The notes under the pieces are model-generated. The model searched no databases. It saw only the letters and a program-made list of their open reading frames with translations, and was not told the origin of the DNA. The translations under genes were made by a program, and so were the position numbers. DNA of 64,000 nucleotides from Ctenosaura bakeri (taxonomy: Eukaryota; Chordata; Lepidosauria; Squamata; Iguanidae), in the NCBI GenBank assembly GCA_948474755.1, contig CAOLHI010000355.1:1-64000 (forward strand). The letters run 5' to 3'. Of the stretch, positions 1 to 14,091 are shown one piece after another (within the stretch, counting starts at the first letter, position 1; each line of letters starts with the position of its first letter).

Positions 1-784
1 TGCTAAACTATAAGATAAAGCAACAACATTTAGAATATGTATTCAGTTCACAATTCTACATTCAAGTGATTTTTCATGCAGATGCATGCTAAATAAATAT
101 TAATGCAAAAATGCAACCAAATAGACTATTTGATCTATTTATCCTTATCAACCTATTATGCCACTAGTATTTCAGAAGAACAGGTTTCTCCTTCCCCACT
201 ATGGTTCTTTGAATCCAACCCAGATGAAATGAAATATCTTCCCCAAAGGCTGACATGGTAGAATCAAAGTTAGTGTCCTTAACATGCATATCAATTCTAT
301 TTAAAGTTCTAATCTAAAGGTCTTTTCCAAGAGCATGGGGAATATATAACATATATTTCTGCCAAATTTCCCCCTTGAAGACATATATTGTCTTGAAGCT
401 GGTATGCACATTAAATTGATTACTCTTTCTTTCAAGTTCAGTCCCCAGTAATGACTACAATATCCATTTTTAAGAAGGAGTTGGCAGAAAAAGATATAAA
501 AGAGAGTAAGAGAAGATTCTCAAATGTTATTTCATTCTCATAGTTGGTACAGGAAGCTCAGGATGAAGAGGGACAGATACATGAGGCTTTTATCCACTTC
601 CAAATATAAACAAAACAAATAACAGGAGCAAGAAATAGAAGCAGAGAAGGACTCTGTTTTGAATCAAGCTTTGGGGCTGAGGAAAAGATTTCCTTTCTTT
701 CAAGTATGATGGTCTGGGAAAGGCAAGACTAGCCTTGTGCATTGCTGTACCAATGACAGATGGAAAATGGGACTGGTGAAAGAC
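1..784. other. Intron, nothing recognised
   Basis: AT-rich, no long frames, no repeat family I can name. It belongs to the ERC1 intron downstream of exon 25818-26011. Confidence 0.6.
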
Positions 785-965
785 TGTCATTCAATTGTAG
801 AGTAATGCTCTTCCTGCAGAAGGTCTCATGTTCAATCACAGGCATCTCCAAATAGCCCCAAACCCCAGAAAGTTGCTGCCAGTCAATGTAGACAATGCTG
901 AGTCAGATGGACCAGGGATTTGACTTGGTACAAGACAACTTGCCATGTAGAGACTGGCACTCTCC
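785..965 (+). mobile_element. tRNA-derived SINE, second family
   Basis: The segment CCTGCAGAAGGTCTCATG, TTCAATCACAGGCATCTCC, GTTGCTGCCAGTCAATGTAG and GATGGACCAGGGATTTGA matches a SINE I know from lizard genomes. The head retains a B-box-like TGTTCAATC. A related copy lies at 34825-34955. Confidence 0.65.
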
Positions 966-1009
966 CTCTCTTGCTGTTTATATTAGAAAGACATACACAG
1001 ATTTACCTT

Positions 1010-1075
1010 CTCCTATCCTGGGAGAAAGGTGGGAGTATAAATCCAATTAGATACATAAATAAATACTTTATAGAT
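1010..1075 (+). repeat. L2/CR1-type LINE 3' tail, short
   Basis: CTGGGAGAAAGGTGGGAGTATAAATC leading to ATACATAAATAAATAC resembles the tail at 4110-4210. Confidence 0.4.
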
Positions 1076-4000
1076 TAATATTATTTATATCAATGCCAGT
1101 TTATTCAAGGCAAAAACTAGTTAAGCCAAAAAGAAATCTGCTTAAAAATTACAGATTGAATTAAGTACAGTTAACTTACTGGAACACTGAGCAAAGGCAT
1201 AAATCCTGTTGTTAGTCCTGACTTAAGTATACCCATCCAATAAATAGGATTTACCTATGTGTTGACTCACCATTCAACAATTGATAGACTAGATGTATTC
1301 TAGTTGGGACTAACAAAGAGGAAGCCATCCTAGGTGTTTTAAGCTTAGGTCTTTCCAAAATGCACATTATATCTAAGGAACTAACATGCTGTTCTGAAAA
1401 CACGCACTGACAAAAACCATCAGGAAGACTCAATTTAAGATACTTCTTAAACTGTAATCTGTAGTGGTGAGGGTGGAGCTTTGATAATTTTCAGATGTTC
1501 TGCAAAATCATAACATAATAATGGATATAACAGAGCAAATCATTTTCACATTTTAATTTTAAAGTGGCTTGCACTGCAATAGGGCAAATAGCACTTGGTG
1601 AGAGAGGTTAGAGGCCAGTTGTTTTGTATCAAAATAATAGGGCAATTAGAAGGGGTCCTAGTTAGTAGTTAAAGGCAGGTGCAGTGTCTTCTAGATGTTC
1701 TACCAGTCAAGGTCCTGTCATTCAGAGCATATTTTTACAATACAACAATAACATGGGACAGCTTCTGATAAGTTTTGGTGGCCATAATGTTGTTGTCCTA
1801 TCTCAGGTGAAGTGGTCCTGACTAGGTATGGAACATTGTTACAGGCATGTGTGGATCAATCACTACAAAGAAGGATTCTGAATAACCCCTTTCACAATAT
1901 CCACACAGAGAAGAAAACACGCAAACCAGGACAAGCAAGTTTGTGATATAATGAATTTTAAGAATTGATTGTTTAAGAAAAGTGAGGCTTTAAAAGCTGT
2001 TAGCCAAAGAATGACTATTAAACTGTACAACATTAGACATTTGGATACCCTTTGATTAGATGTTCTTTTGACATCTGCTTCAGCAGATGACCCAGAGAAG
2101 ATTAGGGCCCTGTCTGTATCCCATCTGTTCTGTTTACAGTTAATTGAAGAGGCTTGACATTTAAGATGTAGAAGATTGTTCTCTTTGCGAGTATGCCATC
2201 TATGGAAGAAAACTGGAAGTGTAAGGTCAGATTTATATCACACTCCTCTTCAAGATTTAGGCAGGAGATTCTTATAAGAATCACTTTCCTCCCATGTATC
2301 TATTACAGTACATATGATCTAGATGGTAATAAGGGATTGATAATAATCAACATTTGAACAAGTTATTGTTCAATATGACAGACTAATTTTATGGAACAAT
2401 CAGGAAACATTATTTTTACTAGGTACGTACTCTCTACCAGGTTCTTCTCTTCCCTCTGCTGTCAACCATCTAATTTCTGTTGTACCAATGAATGGCTTTA
2501 TAAAAATATTAATTTTATCTATGTTAACCCTCAGAATGTTTTGATTTGTATTATTTTTCACATCAGATTTCTAATGTGCCCAACCACTGTACCATAACTG
2601 CTATTTACTGTTATAAATTCAATATCCAAAAAAATTGCTCATTGTGTATCCCAGATGAAATCTGTGTGATATTACACATAATCAATGGCTGGTAAGATAA
2701 TGAAAATGACAGTAAAGAATGGGTGATAAGAGACTCTAAAGACTACAAATTCAGTGAAAGATCATATTTGCATAGATATTAAAAGGTTTAGCGTGCAGCC
2801 ACGTCAGTTTGGAAATACATATTACATATAACATAGCTGTAACTGACCCTATGATTTTATTCAGTATATGTAGTAGGAATGATGCTTGGCTGTATAAGCA
2901 TCTTTCCCACTATATATATTCAGTAAAATCATAGGGTCAATTACAGCTATGTTTTCACAGCATATAGTGGTGATAAAAAGAAACATAACCATCTCACACA
3001 TCTTCTCCCATATAATGAAAGCTAGCTTTGCAGTCATTGTCACCCCTGGAATGCATTTTGTAGTCTATGGCTACAGAACTTTCTACGGTCTTTTCCTAAA
3101 TATTTTGGGAAGGAAAGATTACAGTTTCTAATGTATATACCTGGTGCTTTTAATCATTGTAATGATTTTGTCCAATAGACATTTTGAAAAAAATAAAATT
3201 CACTTTGCAGTATTATTAAAAGAGCAAACTAAATTTTCATCTTTCTTCCCTTATGTCTAAAACCCAATCCAGAAGCTCAAAGGCCAGTATGTCTTTGATA
3301 AAAGTTAATTTGACACTGTAAAAATGTACGCTAGCAAGTTCAAATAGTCAATTAGGAGTCCTGTTTGTGAGCTTTTGCCACAAGTCCTCATGATTTTCTT
3401 ACACAGCTCTTCACTTTTCCATGGCATTTATAAGACAAGGCAACCAATGCCAATGAAAACAGTGCTTGTTGCTATAAAAGTCATGGAACTATAACTAGGT
3501 TGTTGTAAGTGTGCCAGCAAGAAGCCCCAGATGGGTTTTCAGAGAGGGGTGGGTGGATTTTATTTCCTGCAACCAGGAAACTCAGGTCTTAAAAACAAAT
3601 TCCATGTAGAGATAAGTATAGAGGAAAGGAAAAGGAAGTAGAATTGAAAACTGAGAACGGTGGATAGCAAAAGTCAACTTTGTACCTAACCCTTAAAATA
3701 GGTCTCAAGAGAGCTCAGAGGGGGTCAGATCCAGAAGTGTATTAATTCCTGCAGCTCTCTCTACCATTTTTTGTCTTCCCATTATTTCAATAGTCATTAC
3801 TGTCCAAGACTGGTAAATTACAAATTTCATGAAACCATCCTCCAATTGTATTAGACCCTCCACGTCCACATATAAATATCATAACATTTCCACTGGAGAC
3901 ATCTACTGAATGCCTGTATGTCACCTGAACAATTTCATTCTTCTGTCTAACTCTAATGGATCTTCAGTACCATACTTCCATCTGAGCATAGCTCTCTCTT

Positions 4001-4109
4001 TTCATGCATTGTATCTGCATGGGAGTCAGGGATCTGCAGACCCACACTTCCACTTCCAGTTATTCTGAAATGTCTACAAACCTGTTTACCAAAATAACTA
4101 TTATGTTCT
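1076..4109. other. Intron, nothing recognised apart from one hairpin
   Basis: AT-rich sequence with only the foldback at 2830-2952. Short open frames show no family resemblance. Confidence 0.55.
2830..2952. repeat. Near-perfect 123-bp hairpin
   Basis: Arms 2830-2887 and 2896-2952 are inverted copies with about six mismatches by eye, separated by an 8-base loop. Arms start with AACATAGCTGTAA. It is probably a small foldback MITE. Transcribed with ERC1 it would form a long RNA hairpin. Confidence 0.75.
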
Positions 4110-4210
4110 TCTAACAGATGGAACATTCACAGCTTGAATCCCATCTCGAGAGAGGTGGGATATAAATTCAGCAAATAAAATGAAATGAAATATAAAATAA
4201 AATATAATAA
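4110..4210 (+). repeat. L2/CR1-type LINE 3' tail
   Basis: CATCTCGAGAGAGGTGGGATATAAATTC followed by AATAAAATGAAATG-type repeats is the characteristic hairpin and short tandem tail of a LINE of the L2/CR1 group. Confidence 0.5.
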
Positions 4211-5669
4211 TTGTTCCCTAGAGAAGCTTCTCGTTTTGAAACACAGATTGGGGTTTACATGCGGCCTACGAGAAAACTCCTATTGAGAACTTTCCAATTC
4301 TAGCAACATTAGAAAATCTGGTTCTAGAGTAAGAAAACAAAACAAAACAAAACACACAAAGCAGAATGAAACGAACTTGAACGGAGCATTTGCAACACTT
4401 ATGACAAGATAGCAAATGTCTACCCATATAGAGTAGTCAATCTTACACTACTTTGTAAAGAAGTGCACTGTGTCTTCCCTGAGGATAGATCCTCCACAAA
4501 GTTGTAGAGGTAATGCCACTGAATTAGAATGCTTAGAACTTCAATGCATGAGGTGACATGTGAAAGGACAGTGCAATCTCTTACCTGATAGCACAGAACA
4601 GTTGTAAAACTGTTATTTTAAAAACAAGAAAGGCCTAAACTTGACAAAGGTCCCCATGTTGTTTATGTACAATTTAAGAGCTTAGCATACTTAGGGTGTA
4701 CTATTCTTGCTCACTAAGTATAGATGGACAAGGGTAAAAACAAGAGGACAGTAATACTGCTATTGAGCCCTATGCAAGAAGAATAGGGTGGCAAGACGAT
4801 TTTATCATTTGCAAATCAAGTCCCCCGTGAGAAGATATTATGGTATTTTTTTTAAAAAAACAGGTCTTTACAGTTAGCACCTTCTGGATACTACTTATAA
4901 GGTGAACAACAGAATATCTGTTAAAAATAATGGACTCTGATCATTATTAAAACAAACACAACAACAAAGAAACTACTAGATCAAAGGATTCCAAGTGGTC
5001 AGCTGGTGGCATTAAACACTATGGCCTAAATCCAGTTATAAGTTTCAATCAAAGGAGGTTTGTTGAATCAAAGTAAATGTGTGAAGTCAACATTTGTCTA
5101 AGTTCCAGTGAGTCTATTCTGCTGGTGATTAACAAATTGATATATCTGCTTCATGTTCCTGATCTTCCCAAACATTCTGGAAATCAAGATGAATGAGAAA
5201 AGGTATAAAGGAGATCTGGAATCTTTCTGCCTCCAAGGCATCAACACAGGTTCCATCTCTGTGCTAGCATCTGATTCCAAAGCATCACACCTTGGTTTTC
5301 ACACTGGTGGCAAACAGATCTAACATTGGGAACTCAGATGCCTTTTGACGAAATAAACTTGGGTTTCCTTTTGAATCAGACAACACAGAAATCAAAAATT
5401 ACTTGCTTTGTCATTAACGTGTGCGTATAAATTATTTGCCAATACGCTACAATAACCTGATACATATACATTTAAACCAAAAAGCTTAAAGAATGCTTTT
5501 TTAGAAAATTGAATGACCTGGTCCACTGTTTGGGATATGTTAACTTGAAGACATATTATAACTGAAACATTTTTTATAAGCATGACAAATAAAATAGTAT
5601 GTTTCATCCATTTCTCTTGAATGGATGGCTTCCTCTGTCTCTAAATGATTAATCACAAGGCTCTTCAAA
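4211..5669. other. Intron, nothing recognised
   Basis: Only a short AAAAC-rich run near 4335-4360 stands out. Confidence 0.55.
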
Positions 5670-5780
5670 ATTACTACAGGTATGTTTAGCCTGGAGAAGA
5701 GAAGGACAAGAGGCGACATGACAGTTATGTTCAAATATTTGAGAAGACAGAAGACACTACAGAGGACAGAGAGGAAGTGG
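5670..5780 (+). mobile_element. CR1-like LINE C-terminal fragment
   Basis: The plus strand encodes FSLEKRRTRGDMTVMFKYLR, the well-known SLEKRRLRGDLI-type motif near the C-terminus of CR1-type LINE polymerases. The reading then loses similarity. Confidence 0.62.
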
Positions 5781-7389
5781 CATTATGTGTCAGATGCCTA
5801 TAGAGCCTATAGTAGCCCCACACAGATGTCACTGTTGTTTCTCTCACCTACAACTTTAACCCAAATGCTTTTGGCCAGGTTGTTAGCCAGTGCAGGAGTC
5901 AGTTCATTAAGCCAGTAATCAAGATAAATGACACCAAGAAGGGGTAAGTACGGAGTCACCAATCATAGCCAATCCAAATGACAAGAGCACATGAACCAAG
6001 AACACTGCCAGTTGCTGAGATAGAATAGTTACAAGCAACAAAGACTCCAGAGTGCTGGCGGGAAATTTATAGAAAGTCACCCCTGGTTGTCAGGTGCTTA
6101 AGTCAGTGCTTCTGATTTAACAGATGCTGGGAACTACAATGTCTCTTCTTATTTCTTTGGCAAACTCCTCAGAGACTGCCACATCTTGCTGAGGAGAGGG
6201 GCCCTCAACTGTTTCAGCCCCCAGCTCCTTGGATTTGGACAGGATGTCATAATATGGAGTCATAAACTCCTGGCAATCTGATTTCTCTGCATTTGATTCA
6301 GACTTTAGAGTGTGAGTTATGGCATTATTCCTCTTTGCCTCTTGGCTCTATTTCTTTGGAATAGGTTATATCTCTCTTACTAAATTCCTATCATGAGACT
6401 CAGTCCACCAGGTTTCAAATACTAAATATTTGCATTCCTGTGTAAAGAATTCAAGTCCAGCCTATTTATTTCCCATGTTCTATGAATGAATGTAAAGATA
6501 CCTAAGACCATGAGACATTCTCTCCAGCTGATTTCTTTTATTTTTTTGCACACTGTTAGGTTCTTCTTGCTCAATCAGCCCAACTCCCCGTGTATCTTCA
6601 AGGTACACCATTTTAAATAACAAAAGGCTTATAGGAGTTGTAGGCCAACAGATCTCTACCCCTGACTTAAAGAATTATGGAAGATAAGCATCATACACAG
6701 GATCATGCATGGGGCCAACTAATCTACAAAAAAACTCTTCTTTTGGAATGGTCTCAAATTGAAAGTCTCTAACAAATGGAACATGTTTTTTGCCATAATA
6801 TCTGAAGAGATTACTTTCAGTATTGTGTACATAGCTGGTAATGTATGCCTGGCTAGCTCTCTTGAAGTTTTAGTCATGGAAGGGCAAGTGTCTCTTGGAA
6901 AATATGCAAGTATTTTACAGAACACTTCCCAATGTTGCATTTCAATAATATACTTCTTAAAACCCCTAGTTTGAAAAGCCCCCCTCCCATGTCATTTAAA
7001 AAACTTTTTTGAACAATTCTGACAAAGGATGTCAGGGCAGGGAACTGGTAGATGACCAAAGACAGGTGAAGCCCCTGAATTTTAGAGAATGGAAGAAAAA
7101 ATGTTGCAAATGGAGATAAAGAGTTACTGAATAGTCTAGCAGTCTGAACTTTTTTTTTCTTGTGAAACTGTAAGATGGAAAGGAAGTGATGAAAATGAAG
7201 TGGCCAGGAATCAATGAGATACATTTGCTAACAGAATGGCTTCCATCAACCTCCACTCCACAATGCATGTACTCCAAAACCTGTCCTGGAGGACTGGAAA
7301 ATGCTCCATAATTTGCTTCCATGCAGTACTGAGGGTTGCAGCTAGAGGCAAATTCCTGGTTCAGGTAGCTGATTACTGTCAGCTCTGAC
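5781..7389. other. Intron, nothing recognised
   Basis: No motif is convincing. The minus-strand open frame of 116-142 codons near 6874-7460 is low-complexity, without domain features, and part of it is SINE-related. Confidence 0.5.
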
Positions 7390-7500
7390 AGACAACTGTT
7401 TTCTAGTCTGTTGGGTGGGGTCTTGCTGTGGACTGAACCTGCGACCTTTTGCACACACAATATGCGCTCGACTACCTTGCTACAGCTCTTCAGTAACTAA
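7390..7500 (-). mobile_element. tRNA-like SINE head, reverse orientation
   Basis: The plus strand CTGAACCTGCGACCTTTTGC followed by CACACAATATGCGCTCGAC, then TACCTTGCTACAGCTC, is the reverse of a tRNA-like head. The body toward 7240 is unfamiliar, so the extent on that side is unsure. Confidence 0.5.
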
Positions 7501-10500
7501 GGAAGTTCCTCTGTATTGGCATTAGGCCAACAGCAAGAAGCACAGCCACTAGTATCTTCAAAAGTTTGTCAGAGTATACTTACTTGTCCTGTAAGATGCA
7601 ATGTCATTATTCCATTTTAAACTTTTAAAGAAATGAAAATATTGGTCTTAAGATGCTACTTGATTATCTGTATTCCACCAAACCAGTTGTGTTTAAAATA
7701 TCTATAAAAACATTCTAGTACTGAAATATGTATTTCAGAAACAGAAACTATTTATACTTCTAGAGAACCAGTTCGAGGCTTTTCTCTTGAGAACAGATAT
7801 GACTTTTTCAATTAGAGCCTTTACACCATTTCCTTTTTTACAAAACTCCCTGACAATTATGCCATTTCATTGCAAGCTTATACCACATGCCTTTAGGGCA
7901 AACACATGTTCAGTATTGCTCATGTCTAACTGGTGAAATGTGATAAGATCTTTTTCCTGCTGGCTTCTTACCCAATCTGAAATTAAAGTACTGTTTTGCT
8001 TGGATTTTTTTTAAATTGTCCTTTATAGTCTTTTGCTCCAGAGTATTTCAGACCTGACTGGAAACATACCTGGCTAGCAGAACACTGGGAATTGCCAGTT
8101 CTGTCTTCCATATTTCACCATCCTCTCCCATATGGCATTAATAAAGCCACATGCTGAATTTTCTAGGGTTCTGTGGCACATGCAGGATATGAATTACTAT
8201 AACAATGTGTTTTTAATTTTTCTCTCACTAGAGGCAATGAAATCAGGTAGTATTACTGTTATTTTTGCTTCCCAAGTTTATCCACCTCTATACATGGGTA
8301 AGTGGAGTTATTATCAGTGAGGACGCTGATCAATAGCTCAACATAGGTTTTTGTTGTTAGCTTGCTTAAACTATTTCTTTTAGAACTGTAGTAACTTTCT
8401 TTTGTTTATTCTTGCAACTAAAAAAATAAAATTATTCAACATTGACATAACATTCACAATGGCCTTAATGCTATATAATCAAAATTTTGTGAACATCCAA
8501 CATTATCCATGTTTGATAAAGATTGCTCCGTTCTCTGAATTTATTTCAGAAGTAGCCTCCTGTTCCTATCACTACAACATGTGCATTCAAAATAATATAA
8601 CACTCAACAATAATAAGTATTATTTATCCCAACTACGGTAATCCTTCCAAAAAATGTGTATAGTCAACGAGCTAACATTCCTGATCTGATCTCTACTATG
8701 AGCTATGAATTGTGAGAAACGACAGCACAGAAATTTATTAAAGACAGAGAAAATAAAAAAAAGGATTAAAAAGCACAACCAAACTAGCTGACTTTTCAGT
8801 TATCAGACTTGTATAAGATATTATTTATCCAGTTCTCCAACTGTAAACAAAGATTAATCAAGAAGACTTGTAATCTCAGATAAAACTTTTCCATTGCAGG
8901 CAGTTAAATTAGCAAGGTGGAAAATGGGCAAAAGTGCTTCACTGACCTCTTGTTCTTACCATCAGGCAAAAAGTGGAAAATCTGAAGTTTGGACAAGACA
9001 GTGTACAGGCTACACAATAAAGAGGTTGCAGGATCAGCAGGAGGAAGAAGACAGTCAGTGGGCTGTTATCCCAATCTCACCGCTTCATCATTATCATAGA
9101 CAAACTGCTAATGCAAGCTTCCTAGGAATGATGTCTATGAATTTGTATTCCAACATATATGGAAGGCATCCAGTTTCAGAGGTTTGGTAACATCTGAAAA
9201 AGCTACATCAAATCAGACTATTCTAGTTTTGTTCTATATAATATTACTCATTAGTTCATTGCTCCATTGTAGCGATTATGATTTCTCTGTTCAATATTAC
9301 AAGGGAATATTGCAACTCTAGATGCACGAGTCTAATAAAATCCTTAAATTAATATACTGACCTTGAAGTGAGGCTGAAGCAAGCAGCAATTCCAGAAGTA
9401 GGAAATGTGAAAGAGAAAGTTAGAGAAAAGATTAGTGAGAATATAGTCCTAAATTAACACATCAAGATAAGTGACAGAGGAATGGCACGGCATCAGAGGT
9501 AAGGCAAGAACAAAAGGCTAAGCACTTTCAGTCAAAAGTGTTAAGCTTCTCATCAACAAGAATCTCCTAATTAGATTACACCATGTTACACACAAGGAGT
9601 ACTCCAGAAAGTCTTTCCTTGACTTTGATTTTTTTCTTGAAACAGAGCAAAAGGAAACTTCAAAAACTGCAAGAATAACACAGGAGAATATTGTTTAAAG
9701 AATTATTTTATGTAACATAGTAGTTAATGAGGTTATTAGTTCTGGGAATTCTTGACAACTTTTTTCAAGATTTCCCATACGTGTTATTTATTCTCACAAA
9801 AAGGATAAAATGAAATGAATATACTGCTAGCCTTCTCATGTTGCTCATAAAGCTTTAAGAAAATCTAGAAGTGTTGAGTGAACTCTTCACATTTAAGAAA
9901 ACAAGGGTTCACTGAGCTGTTGTCCTTAAGTCACCTATAACCAAACCTTATATTATGAGGTGCAATCTAAAAAACAATAATGAACATGTTGCTTCTAGAC
10001 AGTTATCTCCACTGTTATGAAGCAGTAAGTGCACTTAAGACTACTGTTGGAGATTGCTGCAAAGCCATGGGCCTCATGAGTTCATTATTGCCCTTTTGGA
10101 ATTCATTCTAATGCCCTCTTACTGGAAACATCCATGGTCAATTTCACTGATAAATAGGAAACAGGAAAAAGTTCTAAGAAGACAGTAGCCATTCATAATG
10201 TAATCATATATTTTCTTGTTCTAGCAAGTGGCAAAACCAAATTTTACAGTGGTGAGAACATCCATCATAATGGTGAGAAATATGATCCCTATATAAGGTC
10301 ACTGTTGTAATTTTAAGTTTCTGCTCTTCCTGTTCAATTAACACTCTTCATCACTCTACTGCTTGCTGGAAATAAATAACTTAATGACATTTATATGCTC
10401 AGACAGTTGAGGCACCACATGAGTTGGCTCTATTTTAAACATGCTTCACTTAAAAAGAGCAAACACAACTAAGAGTCTTAAAGGCTAAGAAGTTTTATTA

Positions 10501-11937
10501 GGCATAAGGTTGTATATGATAAAGTAGATTGGAGTTATGCCAAATTAAACCTGTTAGTGTTTAAGGAGCTGAAGGGTTCTTTGTTGTTTTTGTTGCAAGT
10601 GATGAACATGGCTAATCCTATTCCCATAAATTCTTTTAAAGAATAGTAATCAATTAATTGCTGGCAGATATGTATATTAAATGATATTAGTGATTCTTTG
10701 TTCACTTAACCAGTATTACTGAAGAGCTTCTTACTTCATATGCTTTCAAGCTTAAGCCTACCTGAAAAGTTAAATACAAAAAATCTTAGCCAATGTAGGT
10801 TCTATGCACCTCACTTTGAGATGGCTGTACTCTAACATTCTAAAATTATCCCTCATTTCAAAACCATTTCACTGAATTAAAAAACTAACCATACATATTC
10901 CTGAAAACTGAAGACTATTAGAAAGAAGGTAGATCTGGCATAATGAATGATTAATAGTAATCATATTGATAAATTCAGCTAAAATATTATGGACTATTGT
11001 AAAAGTTTAGAATCAATCAGAACCTATCATTTTCAGATACATTTGAAGAGTGAAAGCAAACAGATTTTAAAATAAGCTGTCATAGGTTTGCAACCCATTT
11101 GGGCTGCTATCAGCCTAAAATTATTTTGAAATATACTAGGCAGCGGAAAATACACATGAAGAAATAGTAAAAGAGGCTACATAGATTTCTGGAAAAAACG
11201 GCATTTCTCCCCTGAATGGCAACAGGAATATCCTCTTTATCCACCAAAGAGAGGCTAATAGGAAGTAAAGATGTGAAGGCTCAGGAAAAAAAACTAAAAA
11301 ATTTTGTGGTTTTCCAGACCTTTACATCTATTACAAGAAATGCCTAATTTATTTACACATCAAAAATTTCAGAGAACAGACTAATTCTAAAAGACTATTT
11401 ATTGATATAAATTCAATAAAAACTAGTTCAGAACTCTGTAAATCACTTTGTACTTTTATAACATGCTTAGAATATAACAGGACAAGCATGTATGTGTTCT
11501 GTGACAACATTTAAAATGTACAACTTCCCTTTTAAAGGCTGTATCAGTGAAATTGACTTGAAATAGAAATGAATAAGCAACTTCCACAAACAAAGCAGGT
11601 CTAAGCAAGCAGCAGTTAGAATGAGATCTCTTATGTTACAAAATAATGCAAAGGTTATTGCAACAGTGTTTTTCTTCAAGCACACATGCTTCATTCTTTA
11701 CAACATTCAGAAGACTCTTTTCTGAACCTCAAAAAGGTTGTACCTTTGACACAGTATTTTACTACTGGAATAAATTGGTATAAAAATGTATAGTGAGAAT
11801 GTCAACACACTTCTAGGTAATATTTTGAATGAAGTTCAAAAATTTCAGGTCATTTTTGTATTATTGCATGGAGGGTATCCTCAGAACAATGTTCTAACTT
11901 TTCAATTGTCCTAGGGTTGCATTTTGCATTTACCATG
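7501..11937. other. Intron, nothing recognised
   Basis: Over 4 kb of AT-rich sequence without recognisable repeats or exons. A 98-codon plus-strand frame at 8894-9190 has no family resemblance. Confidence 0.5.
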
Positions 11938-12080
11938 TTTGCTGGTATATAAGACACACCCCATTTGTACACTGACAAATACTTTTTGCTGGCGTATAAG
12001 ACACACTGGCATATAGGACGCATTCCATTTTCAAACAATATTTTTGCAGCAAAAAAAGTGTGTCTTATATGCCAGCAAAT
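11938..12080. mobile_element. MITE with 22-bp terminal inverted repeats
   Basis: TTTGCTGGTATATAAGACAC (11938) is mirrored by GTGTCTTATATGCCAGCAAA ending at 12080, with one mismatch. Two further degenerate copies of the TATAAGACACAC unit lie inside (about 11990-12020), as in a known reptile repeat with several TATAAGAC units. Confidence 0.65.
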
Positions 12081-14091
12081 ACAATCTTTTCTGGATAAAT
12101 TATTATTTTCAACCCTCCAGTGACAGTATTCTATTAACTTTACACTTCAACAAATAATATTAAATTGTACTGTGATCAACAGTGTGGTAAAACACACAAC
12201 TTAGCATGTTTGTTTTTTAAAAAAATCACTTTTATTTAATGTCCACAAGAATCAAGATTTGCTGACTTTGCATTTTTGAAATTTATGTGTGTGTGTGCGT
12301 CATGTGAATTCTATAAATTTCAAAATTCCAAAGACATCTTCATGCCCATTGAGACTGTATCAGCCCTCTCTTCTAATCAGAACTACTCACACTGAACTGT
12401 ATGACACTGAAGAGGACCCACCAAATTTTAAGAGTACCTGTTCAGTGCAAAGTGGCAAGGGCACTTTAATACTACAGTGATTGAAGAGTTTCATTTAGAT
12501 TATTTTGTAGCCGAGTTATCTTATACCTTTTCCATTAAAAAAAAAAGTCAGCCAGTTTTATTTATTCCTGAAGCAAATGATGCAGTGAGAAGTATCAAAT
12601 AAGTTACGCTGAAGCATCAGCATATGTTGATGTTCTAACAGAGAAACTTGAGAAATACAGACATGGAAAAGGAAACGGGATTTTTAAAAATGCGAATTAC
12701 TTTGAAATGCTGACCTTTTGACACTAGCAAGTCTAATAATGTTCTCAGAAGTACACCAGGATTATATTGTTGAAATATGATTAATGAGTTCATGCACAGA
12801 CACAAACTGTTCACTATAGCAAATCCCAGGAAAAGTTGCAGCCAGTTAGTAGAAAGCAGCATTCCATCAGCAAGAAATACTGCTTCATAAAAAACTCACT
12901 TTCCTAAAAAGTCCCATACAAACCCACCTACAGGCTGGGATGCAGGGACATACACCTGGCATGGGGAGGATACTCTATGCGTGGTACGCCTTTTGAAGAA
13001 GCATTGCAAAGGAAACCACAAGCAGAAAAGAACCCAAGAGAGCCAGAAAAGACACAAAGAGAGGGGAAACCACAAAAGAAACATCAATGAAACATTAGAT
13101 GGTTGTGGGATGACAATACAGAAGTTAGTAAGAGGAACTATAGAACTAGGCATTTGATAAGTGAACAGAACTGTGTAAGAACAAAGTCAATCACAAATTA
13201 CATGTGTGTTTCTTTAAAGTAAACCTTAACCTATTGAAGAGATTTCACCCAGCTCTCAAAAGCTAAATCATTAGCTTACTGGAGGGTAAGTCACATTGAA
13301 TACAATAAAATTTGATGTCTAAGGACTGCACAGTAAGTCAGCTCTTTTCACCGCTAAATTTCTTCTTCATTTTTTAATGTTCACATTGTGCTCCTCATAT
13401 TCTTTTGCTATTATATTATTTTTGAGAAAGTTATTACAGGTCCCCTTGATAACTTACTCATCTCATTTCTTTTTTCATTTTATGAGGTGGGACCTTTGAG
13501 CAAAAGCACAGTTAGGCTAACTTCTATTTATTAAAGCTACATAAGCCATCAACTGCACTACAAAGAGTTGTAATATTAGTACCCACTGAGTATCTGCCAG
13601 GCATAGCTCCTCAATTACAAGGTAAGTACAAGCTGCAAGAGTCTCAGCTAAGAATAACTCACTGAATACAAGTCATTAGATAAGCTGATATTTCAAATTT
13701 GATGTTTTTCAGCCAATTAGTGGCATGGCTCAAAGCTGGGTGCTCCTGAAGACAGTTTAAAGACTATGATTAACACAACGATATGACACCTAAAATGTCT
13801 GTGAGAGTTAATTGCTCAGATAATATCACATCTATTCTGAATTTGTTATACTGGCTTTTCCCATTTAAGATGCTAATTTTGGCCTGTAAATCCACACTTG
13901 GTTTAGGACCATATTAACTGAAGGATTCTCTATATCTGTATAAGTCTGCTCAAGCGTTAAGAGATTCTACTTTCTGGTCCACTAGCAAAAACCATTAGAT
14001 TGCAATTAGGGCTTTCTCAGCAGAACTCCCTCCCTAGGGAAACATGTATTGCCTCATCACTGCTGTCTTTAAAATATCTCTGGGGATACAT
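12081..14091. other. Intron, nothing recognised
   Basis: A short TG run near 12286 and poly-A/T tracts only. It ends at the DIRS terminal repeat. Confidence 0.5.

Noticed and set aside
6874..7460. Overlapping minus-strand frames of 116 and 142 codons
   Set aside because: Low-complexity, partly SINE-derived and without family resemblance.
8894..9190. 98-codon plus-strand frame preceded by a TTGCAG acceptor-like motif
   Set aside because: No recognisable protein family, wrong strand for ERC1, and no donor or neighbouring exon to support it.
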